NCBI GenBank assembly: GCA_011009095.1
Contig: VTPC01000791.1
Location: forward strand, 528,333-592,332
Source of the DNA: Ignelater luminosus
Taxonomy: Eukaryota > Arthropoda > Insecta > Coleoptera > Elateridae
DNA length: 64,000 nucleotides
Direction: 5' to 3'
Positions 35,501 through 46,739 of the stretch are shown in pieces. A program made the translations under genes and the position numbers. Every line of letters begins with the position of its first letter. Within the stretch, counting starts at the first letter, position 1. The notes beneath the pieces were generated by a model. It ran no database searches and was not told the DNA's origin. It saw only the letters and a list, made by a program, of their open reading frames with translations.

Positions 35501-36160
35501 CTAAATCATCTATGGTCAGTCTATGTAAGACTCTGCCATCAATGCGATTAATTAAGAATGCTTCCTTATGTTGGGGTAATCCTGTATCATCTAACCAACG
35601 TAAAACCCATGCAGTATCAAGTTTGCCTGCTTTTGCCAAATATGGATCACTGCAAGCATTTTCCTGAGTATCAATTATTGCAAGCTGCAATTTCTTACGA
35701 TGCAATGGATTCTTTATGGCCAATTCTTTTTCTATTTCCTGTATTGAAGCTTCCTGTAACTGTTGGCCATTTTTAATCCAACGTTTCGCTTCTGATATGT
35801 ATTGTTCTAAACCCAAGTCTTGTAACCAATCGCAGATATTTTCTGTATCCCATTCACTAAATGGTTTATCAGGTCTACAAAGATCATTTAAGTTAATTAA
35901 TAGAATCATCATAACAAGTTTAAAATTTTTTTACTTTGATGTCATTTGTGGTTCACTCCAACCTAACCTAGCTGCTGCAGTAGCTCGAACACCTCCACGT
36001 TGAAATTCTACAAGTCCTGGTATATCTTCAAGGTTACCAGAACCTGAGCGTTTCATACGACCGAAAATCTTCTTGATGCCCTTATTTTTATTAAACTGTA
36101 GCGATGGAGACTGCGGTGAGCTATCACTAGAGTCTTCTATAACGATTTTTTCGGTATCCG
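32543..36160 (-). CDS. Liprin-beta: Liprin-beta, C-terminal exons with three SAM domains
   Basis: Liprin-beta is a cytoplasmic scaffold that pairs with liprin-alpha at presynaptic active zones and cell-matrix contacts. Five exons in order: 36160-35935, 35874-35338, 35282-35012, 34039-33908, 32665-32543 (stop TAA 32545-32543). All GT-AG junctions keep phase. The first has IKKIFGRMKRSGSGNLEDIP and FQRGGVRATAAARLGWSEPQ, a liprin-beta signature. SAM1 begins KPFSEWDTENICDWLQDLGL; SAM2 holds DTAWVLRWLDDTGLPQHKEA; SAM3 spans the next junction with VMEWLRAVDLAEYAPNLRGA and LNIPPGKTLLRRHLNTHFKE. Past SAM3, FSLKRKKSKGEVDYGDLVCP matches vertebrate liprin-beta before its C-terminal tail, which here is short and acidic, ending in SPALSPLPERHLQV. 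SAM domains fall at roughly residues 488-555, 568-635 and 663-735 of the 838 deduced. Confidence 0.97.
34195..34434. mobile_element. 240-bp MITE in a liprin-beta intron
   Basis: ATTCGTAAGACTCAACAGTT at 34195 is mirrored by AATTGTTGAGTCTTACGAAT ending at 34434 (19 of 20 match). The element lies between liprin-beta exons 34039 and 35012. No clear target duplication. Confidence 0.7.
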
Positions 36161-37180
36161 CTAAAATAAATTATCAGGATTGTATTAAGATTATTTATTG
36201 GTTCTACATTTTGTGTAAGAAAATGGTTTTGATTTGCAGGGTTAGGGGATAAATCTCATGCTTTCATTCGGTTTATTTCAGGGAGGTAAATCTACAAATT
36301 GCTGTTAGAAAATCGATTTAATGGGATATCTTAGGTGGAGTAAATTTGTGATTTTTATGTGATTTGTTAACTGAAGATTATTTGTTTTGATAGCAGATAG
36401 GGGGGGGGGCTAAAATCAAGGTTCACATACTTTTGGTAGGCTACCTCATAATCATAACAGTGATCCAGCATTATTCCTTTTCAAACATGAACATTAAATA
36501 GTGATATAAGCAGATTTAATGCACTCTTAGAAATTTTTTGTTTGAACTGTCATAAAATTCAAAATAACAAAGTTACTTGCTGGTATGTGCATTTTGGAAA
36601 GCTTCTCACCACTGTGAACACCACATACATTTCAAATAGTTTAAACAAATGCTATTATGCACTCACTGTGGTACACTTGTAAACTCTTTGGTTACTTAAC
36701 TGTATTCGTTAGCATTCAGATAATAACGCATTAGAAAATGCCAGCGATGCCTTTGCAACTTCCAGTATCTTGCAAATATCGTAACATAGATACCATTACC
36801 AGGCATAATACTTGAATAATGAATATGCTGCATAAGATGCCTGTGGTTTGCAAGTCGAATGCAAAGAAGCTGTCATATGTTGCTACGTTTATGATATCTA
36901 CAACAGCTGCAACTGCTACTGGAAATTGTAAAATTTCTAGTTCTTTTCAATGTTATAAAACAGTAGTGGCCATCGTGGGTTGTAAGTCTTTTCTTTAAGA
37001 AAAAATGGTAATGCAAAGGAAGAGAGATGAAAAGTAATGTCCAAGCCTAGTACACCCAGGAGGCAGGCCAAATTTATTTCTGTTCTGTAGACATTGTGGA
37101 GTACAGAAGATCTTCTTGAATGATGTATTTTAAAGACTTGAAACAGAGTTGAGAAGAAACGTACTTGCATGAAAGTTATA
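36161..37180. other. Liprin-beta intron, unremarkable part
   Basis: No coding segment or repeat boundary is recognised apart from a G run near 36401. Confidence 0.5.
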
Positions 37181-37527
37181 CAGAGTGATCAGAAAGAAAC
37201 CTTATTGCGGTTGGCATCGAAACTAAAAACATATGATAGCGCTTGGCATATTGTAGCTAAAGGCATAGTTTAATAAATGAGAATATTAGCTGCCAAATTT
37301 TGTGATCAGTTTTTGAGAATACTTTAAACAGTCCCCCATCTTCAAATTGACCAGTACGGAAATATGCTTTTAATAAATAGATTTTTTGTTCTCAATACCA
37401 TTTCTTTTAGATTACACAAAACTTTAAACCAAAAAGGCAATTTTAAACAAACCAATCAATCTTAATTTACGTCCTACATTTTTTATTCCAAAGGCAACCG
37501 CAGTAAGATTTCTTTTTGATTGCCCTG
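37181..37527. mobile_element. 347-bp MITE of the TA-target class
   Basis: CAGAGTGATCAGAAAGAAAC with TTATTGCGGTTG at the left matches, inverted, CAGGGCAATCAAAAAGAAAT with CTTACTGCGGTTG at the right. TA flanks both ends (37179-37180, 37528-37529). Non-coding interior. Confidence 0.8.
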
Positions 37528-37529
37528 TA

Positions 37530-37913
37530 TAAAAAAAAGTACAGGGTGTTTTGAAAATGAGTACAAATACTTGGCAGGCGCATAGTTAAGTCTTTTTTAT
37601 TCTATAACTTTTTTTCTTAAAGTGCACCATTTTCGAGATACAGGGTATCAAAGTTTTATTTAAAATCACTTGATTTCTTAAAGAACAAAATAAAATATCA
37701 GGATAGAATTTTCTACTTGTTTGTTGCTATAAGGTGTGCACTATTCTACTTAATTTTGTGTTTGAAATCCTAATCAGAGGCAGAGAATTGCGAGCGAACT
37801 AGCCCCCTATGCTAAAAAAATTTTTACACGACTGAAGAATTAAAAAACTCTAGTTTCAGAATCAGCAATCAAAACTGATCTACTGCATACATTCCTCACA
37901 TTCCTTAACAATG
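37530..37913. other. Relic of another TACAGGGTG-ended element
   Basis: TACAGGGTGTTTTGAAAATG at 37540 looks like the left end of a mariner-type element and CGAGATACAGGGTATC follows near 37634, but I cannot find the matching right end. Confidence 0.35.
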
Positions 37914-38236
37914 TAATATCTATTTCACGTAAAGAGATACAGGCCAGCGTTTGTAGAATGGCATTTGGCTTGACGATGCGCACTGGACAGCGTAGGCGTA
38001 GTAGTGGGGAGCTCATTTGCTTTGGCTCCTTCGTGGTGTTTACATCGGTACAGTCACAGTAAAAAGCATTTTTGCCAAGTTTGTTTTGATTTTGTTTAAT
38101 TCATAGACTAGGTGTTGTTGTATTTGTTTTATAGTATTGTTAATTTAGTTTGTTTAATTTAGTGTTGTTTAGTTAGTTTAGTGTTTTTATTTAAGACTGT
38201 TTTAATTAGTGCTTAGTGTATTGTTTAAGTTTAAAT

Positions 38237-39765
38237 ATGGTTTTGGACAGTAAAAGCCGGAAAATTATAAACTCTATACTACAGTTTACGAAGAGGGAAG
38301 CCGATGCAGGTGCACCCATGATACCACTCTCAAAGGTAAGTAAAACAAATACTTTTCAGTTAAATATTTATTATATCAAACATGAGTTTTATTGTAGTAA
38401 TTAATGTATCTTACGCTCCAATAATATCGCTGAAATAATGCTAACACAACCATAATTGTTTTGCATATTTAACAACATAACTCATACGTTTTTATGTACT
38501 TACAAGATAGTAATGATTGTTTCTTTTGTAGCTTATAGCAATTCCCCGTTCAACTAGATATTACGTTCTTTCTACAGGTACAGCAACGAGTTTCTGCTGC
38601 TACTGGCATAAGTTTGCGGACCATAAATCGTATTCCTAAGGAGGGTAGAGAAATCGAAAAGGGTGAAAAACCATCATTTTCTACACCTAACAAAATTAGA
38701 AAGAACAGAAAATCAAAGGTAGCTCTGGATGATTTTGACAAGGGTGTGCTGCGTCGAATGATTATTAATTTTCATGCTACCGAAGGTGTAATACCAACGC
38801 TTACAAGGGTACATAAAAAGTTTTGTGAAGATAATGACTATAAAGGGTGTAAAGACAAATTAAGGAAAGAAATAAGACAGATAGGGTTCAAGTGGAAAAA
38901 GTTTGAGAACAACAGAAAACTTCTAATGAAATATCATAAAGTAAGGCATCTTAGAATTAATTTTTTAAGAAAGATGAAGAAATACCGAGAAGAACGACGA
39001 CCTATCATTTATATGGATGAAACTTATATACATTCTTCCCATACTCAAGAGAAAGCATGGAGCGACACATCTAATGGAGGCATAAAAAAACCAATTTCTA
39101 AGGGATCTCGACTAATTATTCTTAATGCTGGAGGTGAAGATGGATTTATACCGAAATGTTATGTTAGATGGATATCTAATTGCAGCACAGGGGATTATCA
39201 TAATGAGATGAACTATGATAATTATGAAAAATGGATTAAGGAAAAGCTTTTGCCAAATTTACCACCAAACAGCGTGTTAGTTATTGATAATGCCCCTTAT
39301 CATAACAAACAAGTTGATAAGTGTCCGACTTCATCCTCCACAAAGGATGTCATGAAAAAGTGGCTAAAAGAGCGGCAGATCTCGTTTGATGAAAACATGT
39401 TGAAACCGGAACTGTACAACATCATCAAACTGTATAAACCAAGATATAAACAATTTAAAATTGACAAGCTACTAAATAATGCAGGTCATGATGTACTAAG
39501 ATTGCCGCCCTACCATCCAGATCTAAATCCCATTGAGTTAGTGTGGGCGGCAATGAAGTCATATGTGGCTTCCAGAAATGTAAAATTTAGTATGAACGAA
39601 GTGACAAAATTATGTGACGAGTTTTTCGAGCAGTTTACAGTAGAAAACTGGAAGTCAAAATGTGAGCACTCAAAGCGAATTGAAAAAGAGTTTCCGATCT
39701 ATCCCACAATGGACGTTAATACTCGGAACCATAAAAAACACTCAAGCTTACGCATTCAAAAATAA
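38237..39765 (+). CDS. Intact two-exon IS630/Tc1/mariner-type transposase with DD82E spacing
   Basis: Exon 1 is 38237-38335 (MVLDSKSRKIINSILQFTKR...), donor AAG|GTAAGT. Exon 2 is 38578-39765, acceptor TTTCTACAG, stop TAA. The join is in phase and completes a helix-turn-helix (VQQRVSAATGISLRTINRIP), which supports the intron. The product is 428 residues. A lysine/arginine-rich region follows, then the catalytic core: PIIYMDETYIHSSHTQEKAW (Asp1), NSVLVIDNAPYHNKQVDK (Asp2), LPPYHPDLNPIELVWAAMKS (Glu). I count 82 residues between Asp2 and Glu against 34-39 in typical Tc1 and mariner enzymes. All three acidic residues and the frame are intact. From memory, a DD82E group named Sailor has been described; assignment to it is inference. 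AATAAA-type signals lie just after the stop. Confidence 0.92.
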
Positions 39766-39789
39766 AATTTTGTTAAGCAAAATAAAAAC

Positions 39790-40840
39790 TTTATTCTGCT
39801 GTTTTGCATCAGAATTATCAAACGAAAACAAAAACAAACTTTATAAACGTAATGATTTTTATTAAGTATTATGCTACTAAAATATATTTAGGAAACCCGT
39901 AGCCACTTCGAAGTTCCTAAATGTTCTAGGTTTATAAGAAAAGACAACAATGAAAAAATTCAGGAATTTCTGCATTTTCAGATAGTTAATTAGGAGTCTT
40001 GTGGTCTCTCAAATTGCTTCTAATATGTTAATGTCCTTAGTGCAGCATGTTTCTCTAATTGTCAGGTACAGAAGCTTTCGGCATCTTTTAAAGGTAATTT
40101 AACAAATTTAAAGTTTCCAGTATTTAAATTCTCTCGACCTTTCTCACAAAATACAACAATAAGTAGAAGAATTCATTCAGACACAATACCCTCTTAAATC
40201 ATAAATTTTGTCATCAACCATTAAAAGGATTAGCAAAACTGTTTATTTTGACAATGATTCTTTACAACTAGAACTCTTTCATTTATTCATCTTAATATAT
40301 GTATTTTATGAAATGTCCACAAAACCTGTGTTAGCAACTAAAAGAAAATAAGAGCATTAACAGTTTCTACGTATTTCAAAAGCGCATTTAAGTAAAAAGC
40401 GCTTTTTCTTTTCACGTTTTGAATTTTCTGCGGTATTATTTCTGAACAGACCGTAATAGGATGCACTATACGTTTTATTTGATTTCTTTATTACTAAATT
40501 CACACAAAACTGAACATAATCCAAGTTATTCCTCTGTAATGATATGTAATTGTAAAAAAAAAGTAAAGAGATTAATTTTATTATTTTATAACTTAAGTTG
40601 AGTGTTATTTATTTTTTTATTTGATTTTAACATAAAGTTGAATTTTGTTTATTATTTACCTGTAGAACAAATTAAAATACAGCTAAAGCGTTCAAACAGA
40701 TTGGAAAATCTGAAGGTAATGTGTAAACAATTTACAACATGCATTCTATAAAATAATAAAAGTTGTATGCAAATTGAGTAGTTTTAGTTTTGAAATATTT
40801 TTTTACCCCGAGTGTACTTTCGCTATTTGCAATACCTCTA
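39790..40840. other. 3' non-coding part of the DD82E transposon
   Basis: AT-rich sequence between the transposase stop and the right terminal repeat. No second gene is seen. Confidence 0.6.
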
Positions 40841-41694
40841 TCTCTACCGCACACAGACTCGCTTTGTCTGTCTTCTGCGCATACCCAAATGCCTTTTTAC
40901 AAAAGTTGGCCTGTACATGCGTCACAGATTTATTTTTAATCAAAGACAACACCCACCTATTTGAAATGTATATTGAAAAAAGAGATATATATTGAACTGT
41001 TAGCATTCCATTTAAACAACAAAAACAGTCTTTTGAAGAATTATAATTAAACAATTTTCCGTTTATTAGTTTTAAAGTAAAGTAGTAAGATTAATAAAAG
41101 TTAATTCTAAAATGATCTTATATGTACTTTTTAAAAATCGTTGTCAGTTATTGTTTGTCTGTCAATCTACGAAAATAGGATGTGTAGAAAGTATTCAGTT
41201 GGGCCATTTATTGATTTGAAGCATTTGGATCACACAAGTGACGCATGTATCTCTTTACGTGAAATAGATATTAGTTATGAATTGCAAAAGGTTCTAGCAG
41301 AAAACTTGACAGAGCCTGCCTCTGTTTTTGCTTTTTCAATTTTTTTATAGCATAGAAACTCCCATCTCCGCATGACTAACTGTTTTACAGCATTTTACAC
41401 CTATCAAAGAAAAAGCAAAAGAAGATCTCCAGTGTCAGAATCATTGGATATCCTGAGATCTATTATTGCCAGCCACCAAAGTCTCATTTCAATACTAGAA
41501 CCTGTTCACAATAAAATCTGGTCACTTTCATATAAAGAATAAAAAAATAACTCAAATCCAAATTTAATTTTTATTGTGAACATATGATCTCTAACTTAAG
41601 TGTAATACATGTTGTTTTAATTTTTTAAAATTAAACAACTAAACTCCTGAACCTTTTTCTTAACACTCATCATTAATTTTTGCAGTATTTTCAG

Positions 41695-42060
41695 TTACGG
41701 AATTTGCTGCCAACCGCCACTTTTTTTTAAATCACCCATACCTTTCGTTTCATTATTACTGTATTTTAAATGATGTTTTACCAGAGGCCAATATTTCTCA
41801 ACTAGGTGAAGCTCGAGACAATTAGGCGGATTTATCAATTTTAGTACAACTGCCACATTATGATTTTCATACCATTCCATGGCAGATTTTCCATAATAGC
41901 AAGAAGCTAAATCTGTCCAGAATGCTACAGACACTGTATGGCTTCTTATAAATGGCAAAAGAAATTTTGTAAGACTCTCCTTCACATAAACTTCTTGGTT
42001 TATTGTCCCCATTAAAATGAAACTTTGACTTCTTCAGCTGCAAGAACAGATGGCTTGCCA
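41695..42060 (-). pseudogene. IS630/mariner-superfamily transposase C-terminal fragment
   Basis: The minus strand from 42012 reads NQEVYVKESLTKFLLPFIRS, VAFWTDLASCYYGKSAMEWY (second catalytic Asp), ENHNVAVVLKLINPPNCLEL and HLVEKYWPLVKHHLK, with a downstream run MGDLKKSGGWQ. Relatives have RPVEKYWALVK, so the motif shows small changes. The N-terminal half and terminal repeats are absent or unreadable. Confidence 0.85.
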
Positions 42061-42239
42061 GACTAAAAACTTTTTGAAAATTTTGACAATTTTTTCTTCT
42101 TACGTTCTACAGTTCATTTAGCTACATTTAGCTTTTTTTGGAATCTTCCGGTGCGATAATTGCAAATTTAAAAGAATAGTAAACAAGTTCGAAGCTACAG
42201 GCGCAGTACTAAATAATTGTAAGTATACCAATAACATTC

Positions 42240-42840
42240 AAAACTTGCATTCTTTTTACAGATGAAGCAATGTTCACACTGAATAATAAACCAAACGTGC
42301 AAAATGGGCATATGAGAATCCACACATTCTACAAACCAGAACCCAATACCCCCAAAAAGTTAACATTTGGATAGGATTATTAGGTCATCATATTATACGA
42401 CCATTTTTCTTATATGAAAACTTAACAGGAGAACACTTCTTACAGTTCCTGCAAGAAGAAGACTGAAGTTGCTAGGGACGACCAAGAGATTTGGTTCCAG
42501 ATGGATAGTTGCCCTGCACATAACAGCTGTGATGTGCATATATTTTTAAAGGATAGTTTTTCCCAGAAGATTATTGGTCCAAATTATGCAAGATCCACCG
42601 ATCTTTCATCCAAAAACTTTTTTCTTTGGGGACATTTAAAGTCAAAGATCTATTCTGGACAAACATTTAAAATGTGGAACAATTAAAAAATTGAATTCAA
42701 GCTGAATTTGACAGAATATCAAAGCATCAAATTGCAAATGTTAGGCGGGAGTTTTATGACAGGCTAAGCCATTGTCTAGCAGTAAATGGTGATTTATTTG
42801 AACATTTGCTGGGATCTGCTTTTTTTGTTGTGCAAGTAGC
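42240..42840 (+). pseudogene. Decayed mariner-like transposase
   Basis: The + strand gives TDEAMFTLNNKPNVQNGHMR (first catalytic Asp), IGLLGHHIIRPFFLYENLTG, EHFLQFLQEE, then a damaged stretch around the second Asp (MDSCPAHNSCDVHIFLKDSF), ARSTDLSSKNFFLWGHLKSK, and REFYDRLSHCLAVNGDLFEH. At least four frame changes or stops. It is a different lineage from the 41695 fragment, with which it is in opposite orientation. Confidence 0.85.
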
Positions 42841-42849
42841 CAGGTTTTA

Positions 42850-43880
42850 TCATGTACAGTCTGTAACCTAATTGTTGGAAAATCTTCAATTTTCTATTAC
42901 CAAGAACCAAAGCAACACCCTGTTGACCAAAGTCCCATGTCTAAATGACAAATCGTTACTAAGATCCAGAAAATGTTAGAAAAAACAAAAGACAATCACT
43001 GGTAATCTTCTGGTTCATCTAATCAAGTTTCATGTTGGTAGCACTTACCATTTTTGAGAAAGCGAGTGTTAAGCACTTGTCTGAAAAAGTGGTCCTTGCT
43101 GACCCTCTGATTCTTTACATTTTCCAAATAACCTTAGAAAGTTCATTAAGTTGTTGATATTCTTCACCGTTAATCTTTTACAGATTTTCTACCTATTTAT
43201 TGTTGCTAATAATTTGTTCTTTAAAGGTTATTTCCCACTAACATTTATTTTCAAAGGTGAATTTCCATTAAGATTCCACACAATATTGACGTTTGATCAT
43301 GTTAACATAACCTATAATTCATCTTTAACATCAAAACACATGACAAGTAAAAAAGTAACTAAATGATTTCTTGCAAAAACATATTTCCTATCTTTGTTTC
43401 ACTTCAAGGACTAACTTTTAACAAATTTCATGCATACTTATGTATATGTATGAATGTTAATAAAACGCGAAACTGCAATCTTTCAGCACACACAAAGTGG
43501 TTCTCAAGATTTGAATTTTAATTTTCTCTCATTTTTTGAGAGTTTAGGATTTTCGTGGTAGAGAGCCGATACTTGTTAACATTTACTTAACTGTTCAAAT
43601 ATGAGGTAGCCTATGCATTGAGGATATTGATCAATGATTAATGATTACTATAGCAAAAAGCAATTTTTACATTATAAAACATTTAAATTAAGGGAATGTT
43701 ATCGAAAGTGAAAGAAGAGAATGATAACGTTACAACGTACAAAATAATACAAAAGCAAGCTGTATGTTCATTCATATTAAAAGGTGGAGTAATTAAAAAA
43801 TTTTAGTTGATCGGTTAAGAGTTCTGGTTAGTATAGCTCGATTATAGCATCCGGTGGCATGCCAAAAAACGAGCTATCAC
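42850..43880. other. Liprin-beta intron, unremarkable part
   Basis: No coding segment other than short random frames. Confidence 0.5.
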
Positions 43881-44653
43881 CTAAATTGGGCACGGATCGT
43901 CCCCTGACCCGACCCCCAAGTAGAGAGGAAATTCCCCTACCAAACGCTACGCCTTTCCTTGAACCATTGGCAGGGTTTGCGTTTGAATCGGTAACTGGAA
44001 CAATCTCACCATTACTTATGAACTGTTGTCTAGGAAGACTTCCGTAATGTATATCAATTTGTCTACGATAAGTGGCAGGAGGTGTCTGAAAGAAACAAAA
44101 GACAGTTAAACACAATTAATAAATAAATTTGACAATAAGAGCATTATGATATTAGTTACCACCTACTTTCAATTACTTCTAATAAAATTGAGTGTATTGC
44201 CCACACAATTCATAATTACGTAATTTGTTATCAAGAATAGCAAACCTTTGGTGGTTGTATTATATCCTGTGGACTGGAATCAATTTTTCTGGGCGACTGT
44301 GACGTCATAGGACCGGTTGGAACTGGACTTGGAGATGGTGACATTCTCATATTCAAACCCTATGCATTTTATAATAACAATAATTGTACGTGTGTGTTAA
44401 TTAAGCATTCATCGCTTTTGTTTACCTGATTACTGCCATGATGGACTGGTGTTGAATGCTGAAGTTGTGGTGATGCTCTAGGCCTGAGGGGTGGTTTTGT
44501 GATGCCTCCGATGCTTGTACTATTATTATTATAACGAGCAGACCTTAATTCTAAATTTTCTCTTTCTAGAGCTGCATGATGCAATTTCATCTCACTAATT
44601 GTGGACATTAATTCTAATTTTTGTGTTTCTAAAGACGATCGTGACAGCATCTC
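43881..44653 (-). CDS. Liprin-beta: Liprin-beta, end of coiled coil and proline-rich linker (three exons)
   Basis: Exons 44653-44426, 44359-44246 and 44085-43881, GT-AG bounded and in phase. The first continues the coiled coil: EMLSRSSLETQKLELMSTIS aligns with the LSRTSLETQKLDLMAEIS part of vertebrate liprin-beta, and then becomes a low-complexity RPRASPQLQHSTPVHHG linker. The second is rich in Ser and Pro (MSPSPSPVPTGPMTSQSPRK). The third has GSRKGVAFGRGISSLLGGRV and GRSVPNLG, corresponding to the SAPNLAETEK block; the A of NLADTEK is completed by the next exon at 36160. Failure to splice at 43881 would give the alternative ending DSSFFGMPPDAIIELY followed by a stop. Confidence 0.94.
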
Positions 44654-46490
44654 CTGTAAGAAGAAAATGATAATTTTATTTTTGTTTTATAACTGTAATA
44701 AATGATAGAAATGGAACACAAAGCATTTCTTCTTAGAACTTGAATTCGAGAATAATGATAAAGAATTTCTAAAGCTAATAAATATAACTATCACCATTCA
44801 TCGGATACATCTTTAAACATTAAACAGTAATAAAGAATGTGCACCGAATGAAATTAATCTCGATTGCAGTCAATGTCATAATTATGGATAAATTGACAAA
44901 TAATAGTCCTTTAGTTAGATAAGTAATAGTTATATTTATAAATTCGTCAACTATGAAAACAAAATATACACTAATTGTAACTTGAAACAGCAAAACATAC
45001 TCTAGATACATTTTATCAGAAGAATTACACGGAGAATTGTTGTCAATAGATAGTACAGCTTACGTAAAACTTTCATGATCTTTGAGATTTTTTTCATTAT
45101 AATTCATCAAAAAAAATCTAAATAGGTAAATAGTTTGACAGTCTAAGATAACCTTTAAATAATTGTAAACATAACCTCTGTTACTTGTTTGATATTTGTG
45201 TTTTTGAAGAATTTGTAACTTTTGATCGGCATCTGCTAATTAATTATAATCGCCAGAGATATTTCAAAAATGTTTAGCACAATATTGTAAAAGTACAAGC
45301 AAAAATTCTCTGAAATTACTTGTTCATACGCTTCTTAACCTCTTTTCAGTTAAAAAATGACAGTTAACTGTTGACACTTGTCATTGTAAACCTGACGAAT
45401 TCGAATATAACCAAAATTATTTGCAGAAATCTAGTATTCGTGCTTCATATGTTTTCTTAAATTTCTAATAAATACGTGCTTGATTCAATATCTCAACATA
45501 CTTCTGAAACAGGGAGGCATTCAAGCGTTATAGTGACGTCACCGAATAAAATTAAAATTAAATTTATTTTTACACTAAAGAGAACGCAAATAAAAAATTA
45601 TTTTAATTGATATGCACATTTTGATTGATGCTCTTTCATACCAAATATAAAAAACTAACAGTTTTGAAAAATTAGAGAGATCCGATGGTTTAAATTGACA
45701 ATTACCTCAACTCTGGATTCATTATATCGTTTTGTTTTTAAAAATCTATTAGAAACATAAAAACTTTTTATTTTAACAAAGAATCTTTTTCTCTTAAAAA
45801 AACACGGTTAAAACTTCGCACTCGCTTATTATTTTGCCGATATTTAAATGTGTCGGTATAGCCGAAGTTCTGTAAGTTCATCTGGCAAGGTTTCTTATAA
45901 CAAGAAGTGTTCCAATTTGTCATGAGAACAACCAGAACAACACTTGTACTTGGGGCCTGCAACAGGAACAATGCATATGGTTAGATGATGATAATGGCAG
46001 ATGCTGCCGGATGCTGGAGACGAAAATGAGCAACGTGCGGAGGATGAAAAGCTCTGGTTCGCGAAAATTGGTGCTCTTGGTGGTGTGGCATATAAATGGT
46101 TTTTCGCCCGGCAGCGGCTGCTTAGGGCAAACGGTGGCAGTGGAAAATAAAAAGAGAAGTCGGGGCCGACAAACCTATTAGCGCCGCGGTCCGGGATGGC
46201 GGGACGCATTCGGAATGCGGACACCTAGGAAAACAGAGATGTAGCACCCGCGTCGATATGTTAAAGAAAACTTGGAAGTTATACAAATCTTATAGAATAT
46301 GCACCATCTTTTATTATCAGTAGCTGACTGTTTATTGTACAACGTCAATTTTCTTTTGTCTGTAAATATCAATTATGACACTTTTAATCATGCATATGTT
46401 CCCGAAAGTATGGTGCCGCTGTGTAGTATGTAAAGCTTTAATGAAAATGATTTTTTGATTTTAATTTTGATACTTTATAACGTACGTAAC
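44654..46490. other. Liprin-beta intron with a GC-richer patch at about 45890-46230
   Basis: Mostly AT-rich with no exon found. The patch 45890-46230 contains GCGCCGCGGTCCGGGATGGC and other GC-rich, repeat-free sequence with short open frames on the minus strand that I cannot assign. Confidence 0.45.
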
Positions 46491-46739
46491 AAGTGTTCAA
46501 AAAGTCCCGTAATCGAGTCATCCTTGAAACGGAAGACATATTTCTTTCTAGATCTCAAGGATTACAAGGGTAATACCGATTCTTCTTAAACATATGATTC
46601 ATTTGGATCCCGAAAGAAACTATACACCGTCATCCTCCTCCCCGATACGAGAGGGCGCCAGAAAGCCAAAAGTGCAGAAAGTCGAAAAGTTTGAATGTGG
46701 ATACTATACATCTTGGGAACTTCCCCATATTACAAGGTA

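Larger units (their letters stand above)
37940..40913 (+). mobile_element. DD82E Tc1/mariner-superfamily transposon (Sailor-like), apparently complete
   Basis: Ends: CAGGCCAGCGTTTGTAGAAT at 37940 and, inverted, CAGGCCAACTTTTGTAAAAA at 40913; 25 of the first 30 positions match. TA flanks at 37938-37939 and 40914-40915. The 2,974-bp element carries one two-exon transposase gene with an intact frame. A second copy of the target sequence (41238-41273) gives the empty site and confirms both ends to the base. Confidence 0.9.
37916..41271. mobile_element. Inverted-repeat element that received the DD82E transposon (nested)
   Basis: If the 37940-40913 transposon and one TA are removed, the joined flanks (37914-37939 plus 40916-40925) form a 36-bp sequence that is exactly the reverse complement of 41238-41273. 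The host was therefore a roughly 380-bp element with terminal inverted repeats (ATATCTATTTCACGTAAAGA), flanked by TA, and the transposon landed inside its left arm. Confidence 0.85.

Noticed and set aside
35558..36003. Plus-strand open frames over the SAM exons
   Set aside because: They are antisense to liprin-beta coding sequence and have no motif.
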